NCBI RefSeq assembly: GCF_003576645.1
Contig: NC_044917.1
Coordinates: forward strand, 5,264,618 to 5,328,617
DNA length: 64,000 bases
Source of the DNA: Ipomoea triloba
Taxonomy: Eukaryota > Streptophyta > Magnoliopsida > Solanales > Convolvulaceae
Direction: 5' to 3'
In this document: positions 10,801 through 21,756 of the stretch, one piece after another
Layout of the letters: each line of letters starts with the position of its first letter
Numbering within the stretch: the first letter of the stretch is position 1
Notes under the pieces: model-generated
Database searches by the model: none
The model's input: the letters and a program-made list of their open reading frames with translations, nothing else
Told to the model about the DNA's origin: nothing
Position numbers and translations under genes: made by a program

Positions 10801-13800
10801 ATCCCTAGGCTTTTCTGTACTTCATAAAACTTTTGAGTTTTCAAGAATCATCATTGTTTTGCCCCCCTAAGTTTTCATGGTAGGTCTTTCGTTGGTTTAG
10901 GTGTATTCCAACCTAAGTTGGGGATAAGTACAACTATATTACCCAGTTGTAGAATTAACATCACTCCACCAAACTAGCAATGTCAGCAAAGAACTCACAT
11001 GACTTTGGGTGGAGAGACAGACAGCTCAAAACCTTCACGCCTCATGTTCTCGATTAAGATGCCTAATTTCAACCAGAAAAAAAGAAAAATGAAGTAAAAT
11101 AATGAATATACAGAATTACTGAGAAAAGTAGTGTGATAAAAGGAGACTGTTGTAGATAAAATATTACTGTATGCCCTATTCGTAATTGTGAGATGAGAAA
11201 AGAGCTCACCTAATTGAAGTTCACCCCTCCCTTGAACTTCATATGAATCTGAATTACTGGGAAGAACATTTATGGCAAGATTTGTTTCTGCTTCAGCCAT
11301 TAGCCTATCACCAATTTTTCCTCCAGTCAACTGCAGGAAGTTCAAAATTATCAGACAAACAGGAAAAGATTCATTTTCCCTTTCTCCTTTGCAGAAAGAT
11401 ACCCCACCCATCCTCCCCAAAGGGGGAAACATTAAAGGTCTCAATAAATCAAACACTTCACTGATTAAAACCAAACTGATGCAACCTTTGAATTCACACT
11501 TGAACAAAGCTAGACCAAAGTTTAGTCCATATGATAACAAAGATAGCATTACTTACATGAATTCCATCACGACCAGCCAATGGAGAATCATTGACACCAA
11601 AAGTCATGGAAATTGTAGGGGGATCTAGCTCAACAGTGGGCAGAGCAGTCAAAACCTATAAGATTTTATGAGAAGTTAATTTAAAAGCTATGTAGGACAT
11701 CAATCTTTCTGGAATGTGCCTACATAAACTGTCCAACATGAACAGCAGCAGGCTCCTCAGATTTCATAAGATATATAAAACTATCTTATTATATTCATAT
11801 CTAGTTTATGCTTAGATATAAAAATACAAGAATATACATGATCAAGAAACTATTTGAACACAGTAATATCAGAGTAAAAAGATTCTAAGCACCTCAACAT
11901 TTGCAACTGTGTGTCCAATTGCTGGAGTTGTCAAGCCTGCCATTGATATTATGTCACCAGCACCAGCACAATCTACTGAAACTGCACTCATACCCTTCTT
12001 CTTCATCAACTTTGTGACCTAAACGAGATATTATAGTTTCATGAATCAGGAATTCCAGTAATTAAATGTTAACTCTAAATTTACAATAAGTAGCATTGGT
12101 TTTGGTTCCATTTATCATATCTAACACCTGTGGATCTAACCCCCGAGTTACAGTCCTCAGACTAGGTCATTTTCAGATTCCAGGTCTAAGGCAACCCAAT
12201 TTCATAAACTTAGAAGAGAAAAAGGTGTATCTTTGTGTTTGTGTTTGTGTGTGTGGGGTGGGGGGGGGGGGGGGGNNNNNNNNNNNNNNNNNNNNNNNNN
12301 NNNNNNNNNNNNNNNNNNNNNNNNNNNNNNNNNNNNNNNNNNNNNNNNNNNNNNNNNNNNNNNNNNNNNNNNNNNNNNNNNNNNNNNNNNNNNNNNNNNN
12401 NNNNNNNNNNNNNNNNNNNNNNNNNNNNNNNNNNNNNNNNNNNNNNNNNNNNNNNNNNNNNNNNNNNNNNNNNNNNNNNNNNNNNNNNNNNNNNNNNNNN
12501 NNNNNNNNNNNNNNNNNNNNNNNNNNNNNNNNNNNNNNNNNNNNNNNNNNNNNNNNNNNNNNNNNNNNNNNNNNNNNNNNNNNNNNNNNNNNNNNNNNNN
12601 NNNNNNNNNNNNNNNNNNNNNNNNNNNNNNNNNNNNNNNNNNNNNNNNNNNNNNNNNNNNNNNNNNNNNNNNNNNNNNNNNNNNNNNNNNNNNNNNNNNN
12701 NNNNNNNNNNNNNNNNNNNNNNNNNNNNNNNNNNNNNNNNNNNNNNNNNNNNNNNNNNNNNNNGGGGGGGGGGGGGGGGGGGGGGGGACCTGATTCTAGT
12801 AAAAATTGACTCCACCTAATGCCTTCAGATAAGATAATGCCAAGGGAAAAGCTAAAATCTAATACCATAATGAAAATGGATATCAACTTTGACAGTCATA
12901 AAGGAAATCTGAGAGAAATTACCTTTCCTTCTTCAATCTTGACAACCCCTGAGTCCGTATGACGAAGCCCATGTACTTTATCCCCAACACGAACAACTCC
13001 AGAAGATACACGTCCAGTCAATGTTCGCCCAACATAAGGGTCTTTCTCCATCATGGAAACCTGAAAGGTAAGAATCTATTATGCATCATATTTTTAAAAA
13101 TTTATTTAAACAGAGGACAAGATGGTTAAGAAACCAACAAAATTATCATTTATCATTTATATATATATAACAAGAGTATGAGACTAAGTAATCAAAAGAT
13201 GAGAGAGGAAAATCATAGGCTCATAGTAACTTTATTCCCTTACAAAAAGATAGGCTATGAGGTTAATTTTATCACCTTTTACGGGAAAAAATCCCCAATG
13301 GAACTAACACACAAAGAAGTACTCATCTTTATTTCAATGACAATATAATCATGCTAGATTTATGCTATTTCTACAAATTTCCAACATACAACTAACAGGA
13401 TGGACCACTTTAAAAGTTAGTTGTAGATTAGGACCTGATGTAGTTACAAAACATGACTTTTTTTGCCAAATGTAGAATCAAGAAACCTTTACTAAGAATT
13501 TTAAGATGTTAGAAACTTGACTAATTTTTCATTAACATAACACTGTTATCAACACTTCTGCAATGGTTTCAAGTTTCCAATTTCCAAAGCGATGAACACT
13601 AAAGAGCCAGGAAATAATTCGATGGGTGTTACCCACCAAAAAAATCATAGAATCATTATTAACCATGAAAAGACACAGCCAGCAAATAATATACTTATTC
13701 CCAAAACCAGAAATAAGAATTTCTTTTCTATATGGTAATGCACATCAAACTATGCCAAAGGAAATGAATTGATGCAAGTATTAAAAGTAACCATCTGACA

Positions 13801-16800
13801 TATATGCACTTATTTCTACAAAGTTGCAGATATGGATGCAAATATGAAGATAGCATGTGTTGTGCAGGCATTGAGTTGTTGACTATTAGGGTACCAACCA
13901 ACATCTGAAAAGGTGCATCCAGACTGGCACTTGGCGGAGGAACATGTCTTATGATTGCATCTAGCAATTCAGACATATCTTTGGCATTGTTTGGAGGACT
14001 TTTTGTATAGGCAGACGAAGCCCATCCTTCCTTTGCAGAAGCATAAAGAACAGGGAAATCTAACTGCTCCTCTGAAAAAAAGGGGGAAAACAATTAAGCA
14101 AACAACTTTTTGAATAATCAGATGACAACAGCAGCTCTAATATAAAATGCTTTTAACAGATAGAAGGATTAAACTCAAGGATATAAGAGCATGAGATATC
14201 ATGCCAAATAACCTGAAGCTCCAAGGTTCGCAAAAAGATCAAAGACAAGACTCTCAACTTCACTGCATCTCTCTTCAGAAACTGCATAAAAAATTATTAA
14301 AGCACATAACATCAGATACACAGGACACTGGTCACAGAGATGCAACACAAGAACTCCTGGCAGTAACAATAATCATTTTTTATGTGAATTATGCGTTGTC
14401 CATGGAATTTGAGCCCAAAATTTGTAGTCTAAATTTGAATTTAAACAGTTATGCAAGGGTCAGCATTACAGTTATTAACTGATCTCAGCTGGTGCTATTT
14501 ATCCTCTTGTTACACTGAACTCTAGACATGTTTTGGAAGACTCAATCAAGCTCAGCATCACATATGCTGAATCTGAATCAGTTTTGGCTTGTATGAATTG
14601 TGCATCTGATTTTTCTAGGTTTAATTCATCATCAGTTTATGCTAAAGATGGTTTCAGTCAAAACCAAATGGGCATTTTACAATGTATATGAAGTATATTG
14701 TCAAATTACATATGATATGGTTGTCCATCCATATTAACAAGAAAAAACCAACATATTTGCAGGATACATTTTAAATATTAAGACCTCAAGAGAAGTTTTT
14801 TTTTTAAAAAAAAAAAAAAAAAAAAAAANAAAAAAAAAAAAAAAAAAAAAAGGGATACCACAACATGCAAATATAATGAAAACTATTGTATAAAACATAG
14901 ATACCTGCAGGCTTGTCTACTTTGTTTAGAAGAAGAATAGGGCGTAAGCCATATTTCAATGCCTTGGCAAGAACAAATTTTGTTTGTGCAAGTGGTCCTT
15001 CACCTGCATCAACAACTAGAATTGCTCCCTCAACCATGCCAACTACACGCTCAACCTGTACCAAAGAAAAAGTTGAAGAAAAAAAAATCGTTTCAATTTT
15101 GTCTATCTGCTGAATTCCATAATAGGTCTTTAAAGAATATTATCCTTTAAGGACTATTAATTCTCCTAAAGTAGATGGGAAATCGATGCATACTTCACCA
15201 CCAAAGTCAGCATGTCCAGGAGTGTCAACCATGTTCAGCTCATTTTCTTTCCATGACAGGGATGTAACCTGCCAGCAATCAAAAACATATGAAACAATAT
15301 GTTGATAACAATATAAACACACATTTTTTGATATATTTGTGTGTCCTTATACACACACTCTCTTCTAGAATTCTAGATTCTCTTTCAGTATATAGTCAGC
15401 ACATATGTTGAACACATTCATTGTTAAAAAGGTTAAATTAGATATTCTCACTTCAGGATAAAGTGGATAACCACATATGTTGAACACATACATCGGTTAA
15501 AAGGTTAAATTACATGTTCTCACTTCAGGATAAAGTGGATAACAAAAATGTGAGCACCCATTGGAGTGGTAGTGGAATCAGAGATATCCAAATAAATTAT
15601 ATGGGTTTAATTTAGCCAAAGAGACGTAGGAAATCATTACTACAAGTACACTTTACAAAACTGGCTCAGAAGGTATACCTCCTAGAACAAATCATCACAC
15701 TACTACCAAGCACACAGCAGCAGCTGTAAGACCGGCCTTTTTATCATCATTGCCAGTAGAAATAGGAAGATAGGTCCAGTGTTTAATAATAAAGTGTCAG
15801 GTGTTTAAGAAACTAATAAGAAACACAACCAACAGAAAATGAAATTAAAAAACTGGCTCAGCAGGTATACCTACTTGAACAAATCATCACACTACTACCA
15901 AGCACACAGCAGCAGCTGTAAGACCGGCCTTTTTGTCATCATTGCCAGTAGAAATAGGAAGATAGGTCCAGTATTTAAGAATGAAATGTCAGGAGTTTAA
16001 GAAACACAACCAACAGAAAATGAAATTTTCAAAATTTTAGTGAAATGCATTAAAGGAATTGGTAAAAAAAAATAGAGAATACTTATGAGGAAAGAAAGAG
16101 ATTCAGCTGGAATAGGGAGTGGTTAATGGTTATAGAAGAAAGGTGCGCTGGAATTGGCATTTGATCTTCTGCAAACTGCCATAGGAAACTTCATTTGATC
16201 TCTCTTATTCTCCAAGAGAAAAAATTTCCCAGATGGATAAAATTATACTCCGTAGTATTTAGTGATTTGTTAATTTTTGTATTCAACTTCATAGAATCAT
16301 AGGTATAAATTTTGACATATCTAAAAACAAAAAACTATGCAGATACTGAAGTGAAGAAGAATAGGCATAATCCCTATGCTCTCGCGTTCATCAAATAGCA
16401 ATGTATTCTGGAGCAAAAATTTTAAGTTAAAAAAAAAAAAGTTTCCATCTTGGAAAAGAAGAGATAGACCTTGGAAGCAATGGTGATGCCACGCTCGCGC
16501 TCGAGGCTGATGGAATCAAGTGCGCGCTCGTGCGGGATGTCAGCGCCACACTGGCGGAGGAGGCGATCCATGAGAGTGGTCTTGCCGTGATCGACATGAG
16601 CTATGACGGCCACGTTCCTAAGTAGTCCCGGATCCACCGCGCCACCAGGTACAGCCGCGGGGGCTGGGGCAGTGGCTGTGGAGGTAGAGAAGGCGCGACC
16701 AAATCCGGCAGCGCGTGCATAGCTGTGGAGCTTCAGATAAGGGGAAGAGGTGGAGGAGACAGATCTTCTTGAAGTAGACCACAGAGAACGGAGCAACGGA

Positions 16801-16808
16801 CCGGCCAT
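7864..16808 (-). CDS. Mitochondrial TypA/BipA-type translational GTPase (19 exons)
   Basis: Exons, highest first: 16470-16808, 15194-15268, 14905-15055, 14213-14281, 13899-14071, 12923-13060, 11893-12018, 11557-11655, 11210-11330, 10999-11062, 10354-10408, 10146-10270, 9421-9494, 9229-9278, 8981-9067, 8632-8682, 8462-8545, 8173-8223, 7864-7947. All junctions are GT-AG and phases agree, giving 671 aa, the usual length of the plant At2g31060-type protein. The N-terminus is rich in R and S and fits a mitochondrial presequence. GTPase motifs: AHVDHGKT (G1), GITI, DTPGH (G3), NKVD (G4), SAK (G5). The EF-G domain II and BipA-specific C-terminal domain follow ([30 protein letters not shown]). TypA/BipA proteins bind ribosomes and assist translation or ribosome assembly, here presumably in the organelle. 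ATG 16808 is chosen as the first methionine of the conserved MAGPLLRS start. Intron 6 contains the 488-base gap. Confidence 0.95.
12276..12763. other. Assembly gap bounded by poly-G
   Basis: 488 N, preceded by a GT-rich stretch running into about 25 G and followed by about 24 G. It lies inside intron 6 of the TypA gene, and no coding sequence is missing because the exons on both sides join in phase. Confidence 0.95.
14797..14851. repeat. Poly-T/poly-A run with single-N join
   Basis: Nine T followed by a long A tract interrupted by N at 14829, in intron 3 of the TypA gene. The true length of the homopolymer is unknown. Confidence 0.9.
15397..15543. repeat. Tandem duplication of about 75 bp in TypA intron 1
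   Basis: Two units sharing CACATATGTTGAACACAT and CTTCAGGATAAAGTGGATAA follow one another with small differences. Confidence 0.8.
15657..16027. repeat. Tandem duplication of about 185 bp in TypA intron 1
   Basis: Units at about 15657-15845 and 15848-16027 both run from ACTGGCTCAG through CAGCAGCTGTAAGACCGG to CCAACAGAAAATGAAAT, with a few substitutions and short indels. Confidence 0.85.
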
Positions 16809-17037
16809 TTCCACCTAGCACAAAAATCCCAGTTCTTCTGCCTCTATAGACTTAACCCACTTGCTCCATCTGGGTTTAGGGTTTTACGGGGTTAACTACT
16901 TAACTTAGAATATAACTTTAAATTTTAATTAGGAACACAAAAAGAAAAAAAGAAAAAAAGAAAAAAAAAAAGTTTCTTTCTTTTTCCACGCAAGGAAATT
17001 AACAGTGCCAAGGAGGAGAAAATATCATCCAACCGGA
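16809..17037. promoter_or_regulatory. Divergent (bidirectional) promoter region
   Basis: Only 229 bp separate the TypA start codon (minus) from the start codon of the glucosidase II beta-like gene (plus). Both promoters and 5' leaders must share this interval. It includes an A-rich stretch with repeated AAAAAG words at about 16938-16972. No canonical TATA box is obvious on either side. Confidence 0.7.
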
Positions 17038-18885
17038 ATGGAGGCTGGTCTTCTTCTACGAAGTCTTCTCCTCCATCTCTACTTCTTCACTATTTCCTTC
17101 CATTTCTGCCGCTCTCCTGCTTTTGCGTTGCCCATCGGCATCCACCCTCTAGGTTTCTCTCTGAGTACACATTAGCTGCACCCATGGTGCGTTATCTTTC
17201 TTGAAGTATAGGTATTCACTACATGATGTGATGTGTTTGCAGATGAGAAGTACTATTCATCGGAGTTGATCAAATGTAAAGATGGGTCAGAATCTTTCAC
17301 CAGAGACCGTCTAAATGACGATTTTTGTGACTGCCTGGATGGCACTGATGAGCCAGGTAGGCATTTTAGCTCAAATCCCATTTCTTGAATTCAATTGTTT
17401 CTGAAATTGTGATGTTACTCATTAATTGGTTTTCTTCGTAGCGAATGTTTCGGCTTTGAATCGCAATGGATATGTTCAATTGGATCAGTGATATAGGATA
17501 GAAAATGCCCCCTTTTGATGTTATTTTGGGCATTGCATAGTTGTTTATATGAGTCTTAAGTGAGGTGGATTATGGAAAGGACACTTCTTTCCTTGTATTA
17601 AAAGAAAATGTGCTGAGAGGATGAGCTTATATCTCAGTTACTATTCATCAATTTGTTTCTTGATTCTAAGCTTCTGGTTTGGTATTTGCTTAATTGAGCA
17701 ATTTCAAGTACTAACTATTGTTCATGAATTTAAATTAGGATATGTTTCAAGTGACAAACTTTACTCTTAAATCACACTTCACTACATAGATATTCAAGTA
17801 TCCGATAGAAGTGAGACCTCATCTCAGTAAAGGAAAACAGGCTGGTTTGCTGGTTTTTTGTTCATTAGTGAGAGGGATTAAGAAGATTTCGTGATGAAGG
17901 CATTGTGGTCTGGAACTCGGGAAGTTCACAGGCATGAAGCTTTTATGTAGATAAAATGTGTGTCCCTATTGTTGTCCTCCCTCCCGGTCCCCACCCTCTC
18001 CATTCCCCCAAGTCCCCCATTTCTGATTCTGATTGCTTCTGAAAACTTTGGGATTTGTGTAGTACCTAACACAATTATAGTTTTGTGTTGATTTATGCAC
18101 TCAAAGGGCTAATGCAAATAGATATCTTGTTTCAAGTTACCAATCCCTTTAAATGGAATAATGGATATGTAGGAACTGCAGCCTGTCCCAAGGGAAAGTT
18201 CTATTGCAAGAATATGGGCAGCACACCAAAATTTTTGTTTTCATCTCGAGTAAATGATCACATTTGTGGTAAGTACTGCAAATAGTCACTTAATTGTCTT
18301 TTCCCACTTTCAAATATTGCTTTATTTTGAGAATCCTTGTGTTATATTATTATTATGTCCTCTTTCCTAATTAAAGCTGTTTACCATTATAGTTGCATTC
18401 GTTGTAAATTAGTTATGTTTTCTTGTCCCAAATGTTATGCTGGTTCAATCATATTTCTAGATTGTTTTATTGTGCCAAATGTTATGCTGGTTCAATCACG
18501 TTTCTAGATTGCTGTGATGGAAGCGATGAGAATGATGGCACCTTTAGTTGCCCAAACACTTGTGTTATGGGCGGGGATTTCTCCTATCAGACAAGAAGTT
18601 ATGTTTCACAAGATAATTTAGATTCATTTGGCAGAAAAATAGTTAAAGATGGAGTTAATAGAGAGGATCCAGTACAGAAAGTTAAAGGTAAACTTCTGCT
18701 AATAGTAAAGCTCTTTGCTATGCCTATGCCTTATCCAGGGGGAGAGTGAGATAACTCTGTATGGTCTACTGGTTATTCCAGGTTTGAAGATATTGGTAGT
18801 CCTACAGGTTCTTCTTATTGTTATTGTTGTGGGCGTCCCACTATTTTGTCGAAGTTCCAGATCTAGAAGAAGACTTCCGCGTTGA
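17038..18885 (+). CDS. Glucosidase II beta subunit-like short membrane protein
   Basis: Five exons: 17038-17152, 17243-17356, 18173-18268, 18508-18687, 18782-18885. All are GT-AG with consistent phase, giving 202 aa. A hydrophobic signal peptide (about residues 1-30) leads into the PRKCSH-type N-terminal region with two LDL-receptor class A-like Ca-binding repeats ([12 protein letters not shown] and [10 protein letters not shown]). A hydrophobic C-terminal segment ([19 protein letters not shown]) and a basic tail end the protein. Full glucosidase II beta is an ER protein of more than 500 aa that also has an MRH glycan-binding domain; this protein lacks it. A role in ER quality control is possible but not shown. 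Intron 3 carries a tandem duplication with a second AG-exon-like start at 18459-18465. I chose 18508 because it alone continues the repeat motif in frame. Confidence 0.9.
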
Positions 18886-19413
18886 TAGCATTGAATTCAA
18901 GATTTCATTTTGCATCAAGGTGTTATAAGCAGCCTCTGTTCTCATGTCAGTGGTCTAATAATAGCTTTAGCTTTATCTAACTGTATGTATTCAAGATTGT
19001 TTTTCCAGTTTTTTCTTCTACAGAATATCAAGAATGTAATGGTTGTGAACAGTCATAGGATGAATTGATGAAATTATGAATGTACTATGAGTGTAATTTT
19101 ACCAAGTTAATATACCTTAAGCTGATCAGATGTAGTGAGTACTTGGTTTTGGTTTTCTGCAGTTTATGGTTGGCCACTAAAAGTGGAATGCAACTGAAAA
19201 CTTATTTGCCAAACTTTAGAAAAAGACCAAACAAGAGATAAACTGTATTAGCTGGTGGTATCAACTCAAATAAAACATATAAACTACAGTCTAGATGCTT
19301 TCAAATTTAAATTTAAAAATAAAATAAAATAAGGTACAGCCTGGATCAAATGACAACATTTTATCTAGTCAGTAGTAGCAACACCAGCTACAAAAAGTAG
19401 GTGACAACTACAA
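18886..19413. other. 3' regions of two convergent genes
   Basis: The glucosidase II beta-like gene (plus) and the coiled-coil gene (minus) converge here. AT-rich with no coding content; it should contain both polyadenylation regions. Confidence 0.6.
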
Positions 19414-21756
19414 TCAATCATTTGGTGTTTCCACTGATATTTGCTGAGTTTCTGGAGCTTTTCTCTTTAGTTCCTTCATATTATCATGCATTTCCTTAAG
19501 TTCCTTCATATTGTCAGAGAGAATTGTCAACCTGTTGTCCAGTGCAAGAACTTTGTTCATATGCATTTCGAATTCAGTAACGTAATCTTCCTCGACTTCT
19601 TTTGCTTTCAGCTCCAACATCAAGCAATTTGATCGATATTCCTCTTCTTGTGCACAACGAATTTTCTCAATTTCAGTAGTGCTCAACACAAGACCACCAG
19701 GCCCAGCATCCTTGTAAACTGGTTCCTCAGGAAGCTGAGCATGCAACCTATATTCAGCAAATGACATGTGGGTATTTTTCAATGCCTTCCTATAGCCCTC
19801 CAAAATATTGCCCATCATGAAAAGTTCACGTTCAAGACGAAAAATCTGCTTGTGAAGGCTATTAATCACGTGATCGCGCTTTTGCACCTCAGCAGACCAA
19901 TATTGATTATACATGTTACAGTCTTGCTCATTTTGTTCCTTTGCTTCATACAGCATCTTAGCTCTTGTCATCAATTGTTCCATTTGCTCAATGCATGTCC
20001 CAAAGTCCAATGGCTTGTTATCCCATGGACTGTCCATCCTCAATCTCTTATTGCCCCCAAGAGAATGACTGCCAATGACATTGTCATGCTCAGCGCCTCT
20101 TTTACCACCATGGTCAAAAAATGTGCCACCAGAATTCAGATCAGTTCTAGAAGCAAGAAGGTCAACCGAGGACTGAAAGGGAAGATGCCCATGAGAATCG
20201 AGTGCAATCTGGGTTGTCTCCATTGCTTCAAGATAATTTTCAGCATGTCCATCCCCACCAACACCAAGAGGATCAACCATAGGCGGAATGGCTAAACCAT
20301 CCTCCCCCTCTTGCTCTTCATCTTCTTCCTCCAACTCCTCATTTTCTTCTTCTGTCTGCTCATTCTCACCCAAACTCATACATTCTTTCATACACTTCTG
20401 CAAAAAGGGCCCCCGTTCCTCCCCCTCCTCTTGCTGTTCTTCCACGTGCTCCTCAAAATCCATCATCTCCGCATCCTTCACATCTTCCATCTCCTGAACA
20501 TCCTGGTCCATTTCGATCGCCTGGACATCCTGGCCCAATGTCAGCTCAATATTTAGCTCTTTGATCAGAGTCCCTTCTTCTTGACCCTCAGCCACACCTC
20601 CAACTTTCACATCACTCTCACCAGCACCGTCTTCCACTTCCTTGACTTCTTCCACATCGGCAGGCTCCTCGGTAAATAGCCTGCTTTCATGTTGAACCTT
20701 CTCAGTCTCCTCTACCAACAAACCCTCTTCATGTAATAGCCTGCTTTCATGTTGTACCTTCTCAGTCTCCTCCGCCAACAAACCCTCTTCATGTTGTCCC
20801 TTGTCAGGCTCCTCACTAAACAACACTTCACGTTGCGACTTAATTAAACACTGCAAATGTGCAGCGTAATAACAATCTTCCAACTTCTCACCCCGTATCA
20901 ACTCCTTCTCCACCATGAACCAGAACAACCCAGCCCAATCCACCTTCTCCGGGTGTTTATCCTTGATAAACTTTGTCCAGTTCAGCACCTCACTTGGCAT
21001 TATCCAAGCATCCTCATGCAAAAGCACCCAATTCGACACGAAATCCTCAATAATCGCAACGGACTCATCAGGCAATGATTCCCCATCTAAGTCCACACCC
21101 TCCAACAAATTTGCCCCACCCTTCTCCTTCTTCACATGCAACTTAAGAGCCCGCCCTAAATCTGCCCTACTCACTTGGATCCTGCGCTCATTCACATAAC
21201 TACACCTAAGTCTTGGGTCATAAGATGCAACCAGCTGAGCAACCAAATCAACCCTAATGTTCTGATCAAACTCTATATGAACGAATTCCCACAGTCCTAA
21301 CTGCTTCATCAGCTTCTCATGTTTACTGAAATCAAGAATCTTGGAGGGCACAAAGGGAATAGGGTTCAAACTCCCCAAAAGGGTACTCAATTTCTTATCT
21401 ATAGCCTGTTGCTTCTTGGCATAAAATTTACCCTTCTTGCGCTTGGGGGCGCGCCTGTTAGGGTTAGCGGGTGAGGGCAAAGGGGCATCAAGCATGTCTC
21501 CACCCATGGGTGGAACCGCCACATGAATAGCAGCAGGTAAAGGAAGAGCCTCACCTAAGAATTCCTCGTCTGGGTTTTCTTCGGGGTGGGATTTTGGGTC
21601 TTCTTGATCAGCAACTTCTTGATCTTGAGGGTTATCTAGGTTTTGTGATTCTTCTTCTTCTAGTGTTTCGGTCTGCGAACGTTGATGTGAACTGCTTGTT
21701 TCATCTTGGGTGGGGATTTCTGGGTCAGGGATCTGAGAACTCGTCGGACTCGACAT
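19414..21756 (-). CDS. Acidic coiled-coil protein of unknown function
   Basis: Single-exon frame of 780 aa from ATG 21756 (MSSPTSSQ). The frame stays open further upstream but without an ATG. Regions in order: a Ser/Gln/Glu-rich disordered start; a basic cluster RRAPKRKKGKFYAKKQQ near residue 95 that could be a nuclear signal; and a conserved-looking globular part (KQLGLWEFVHIEF, ASYDPRLRCSY, VSRADLGRALKLHV, NWTKFIKDKHPEKVDWAG) up to about residue 290. A long Glu-rich linker follows, containing a 20-residue tandem duplication (EEGLLAEETEKVQHESRL-type). The last third is predicted coiled coil, with heptad-like LHKQIFRLERELFMMGNILEGYRKAL. I do not recognise a named family. It resembles plant-specific nuclear proteins with an N-terminal helical domain, but that is only an impression. 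Confidence 0.85.
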   Translation of the reverse strand: MSSPTSSQIPDPEIPTQDETSSSHQRSQTETLEEEESQNLDNPQDQEVADQEDPKSHPEENPDEEFLGEALPLPAAIHVAVPPMGGDMLDAPLPSPANPNRRAPKRKKGKFYAKKQQAIDKKLSTLLGSLNPIPFVPSKILDFSKHEKLMKQLGLWEFVHIEFDQNIRVDLVAQLVASYDPRLRCSYVNERRIQVSRADLGRALKLHVKKEKGGANLLEGVDLDGESLPDESVAIIEDFVSNWVLLHEDAWIMPSEVLNWTKFIKDKHPEKVDWAGLFWFMVEKELIRGEKLEDCYYAAHLQCLIKSQREVLFSEEPDKGQHEEGLLAEETEKVQHESRLLHEEGLLVEETEKVQHESRLFTEEPADVEEVKEVEDGAGESDVKVGGVAEGQEEGTLIKELNIELTLGQDVQAIEMDQDVQEMEDVKDAEMMDFEEHVEEQQEEGEERGPFLQKCMKECMSLGENEQTEEENEELEEEDEEQEGEDGLAIPPMVDPLGVGGDGHAENYLEAMETTQIALDSHGHLPFQSSVDLLASRTDLNSGGTFFDHGGKRGAEHDNVIGSHSLGGNKRLRMDSPWDNKPLDFGTCIEQMEQLMTRAKMLYEAKEQNEQDCNMYNQYWSAEVQKRDHVINSLHKQIFRLERELFMMGNILEGYRKALKNTHMSFAEYRLHAQLPEEPVYKDAGPGGLVLSTTEIEKIRCAQEEEYRSNCLMLELKAKEVEEDYVTEFEMHMNKVLALDNRLTILSDNMKELKEMHDNMKELKRKAPETQQISVETPND

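Noticed and set aside
12096..12886. Open frames of 186-237 codons on both strands across the gap
   Set aside because: They consist almost wholly of N plus poly-G/poly-C; no real coding evidence.
18085..18285. 66-codon frame starting before exon 3 of the glucosidase II beta-like gene
   Set aside because: Its second half is the true exon 3; the first half is intron read-through.
20288..20556. Plus-strand Ser-rich and Leu/Phe-rich frames
   Set aside because: Antisense of the Glu-rich linker of the coiled-coil protein.
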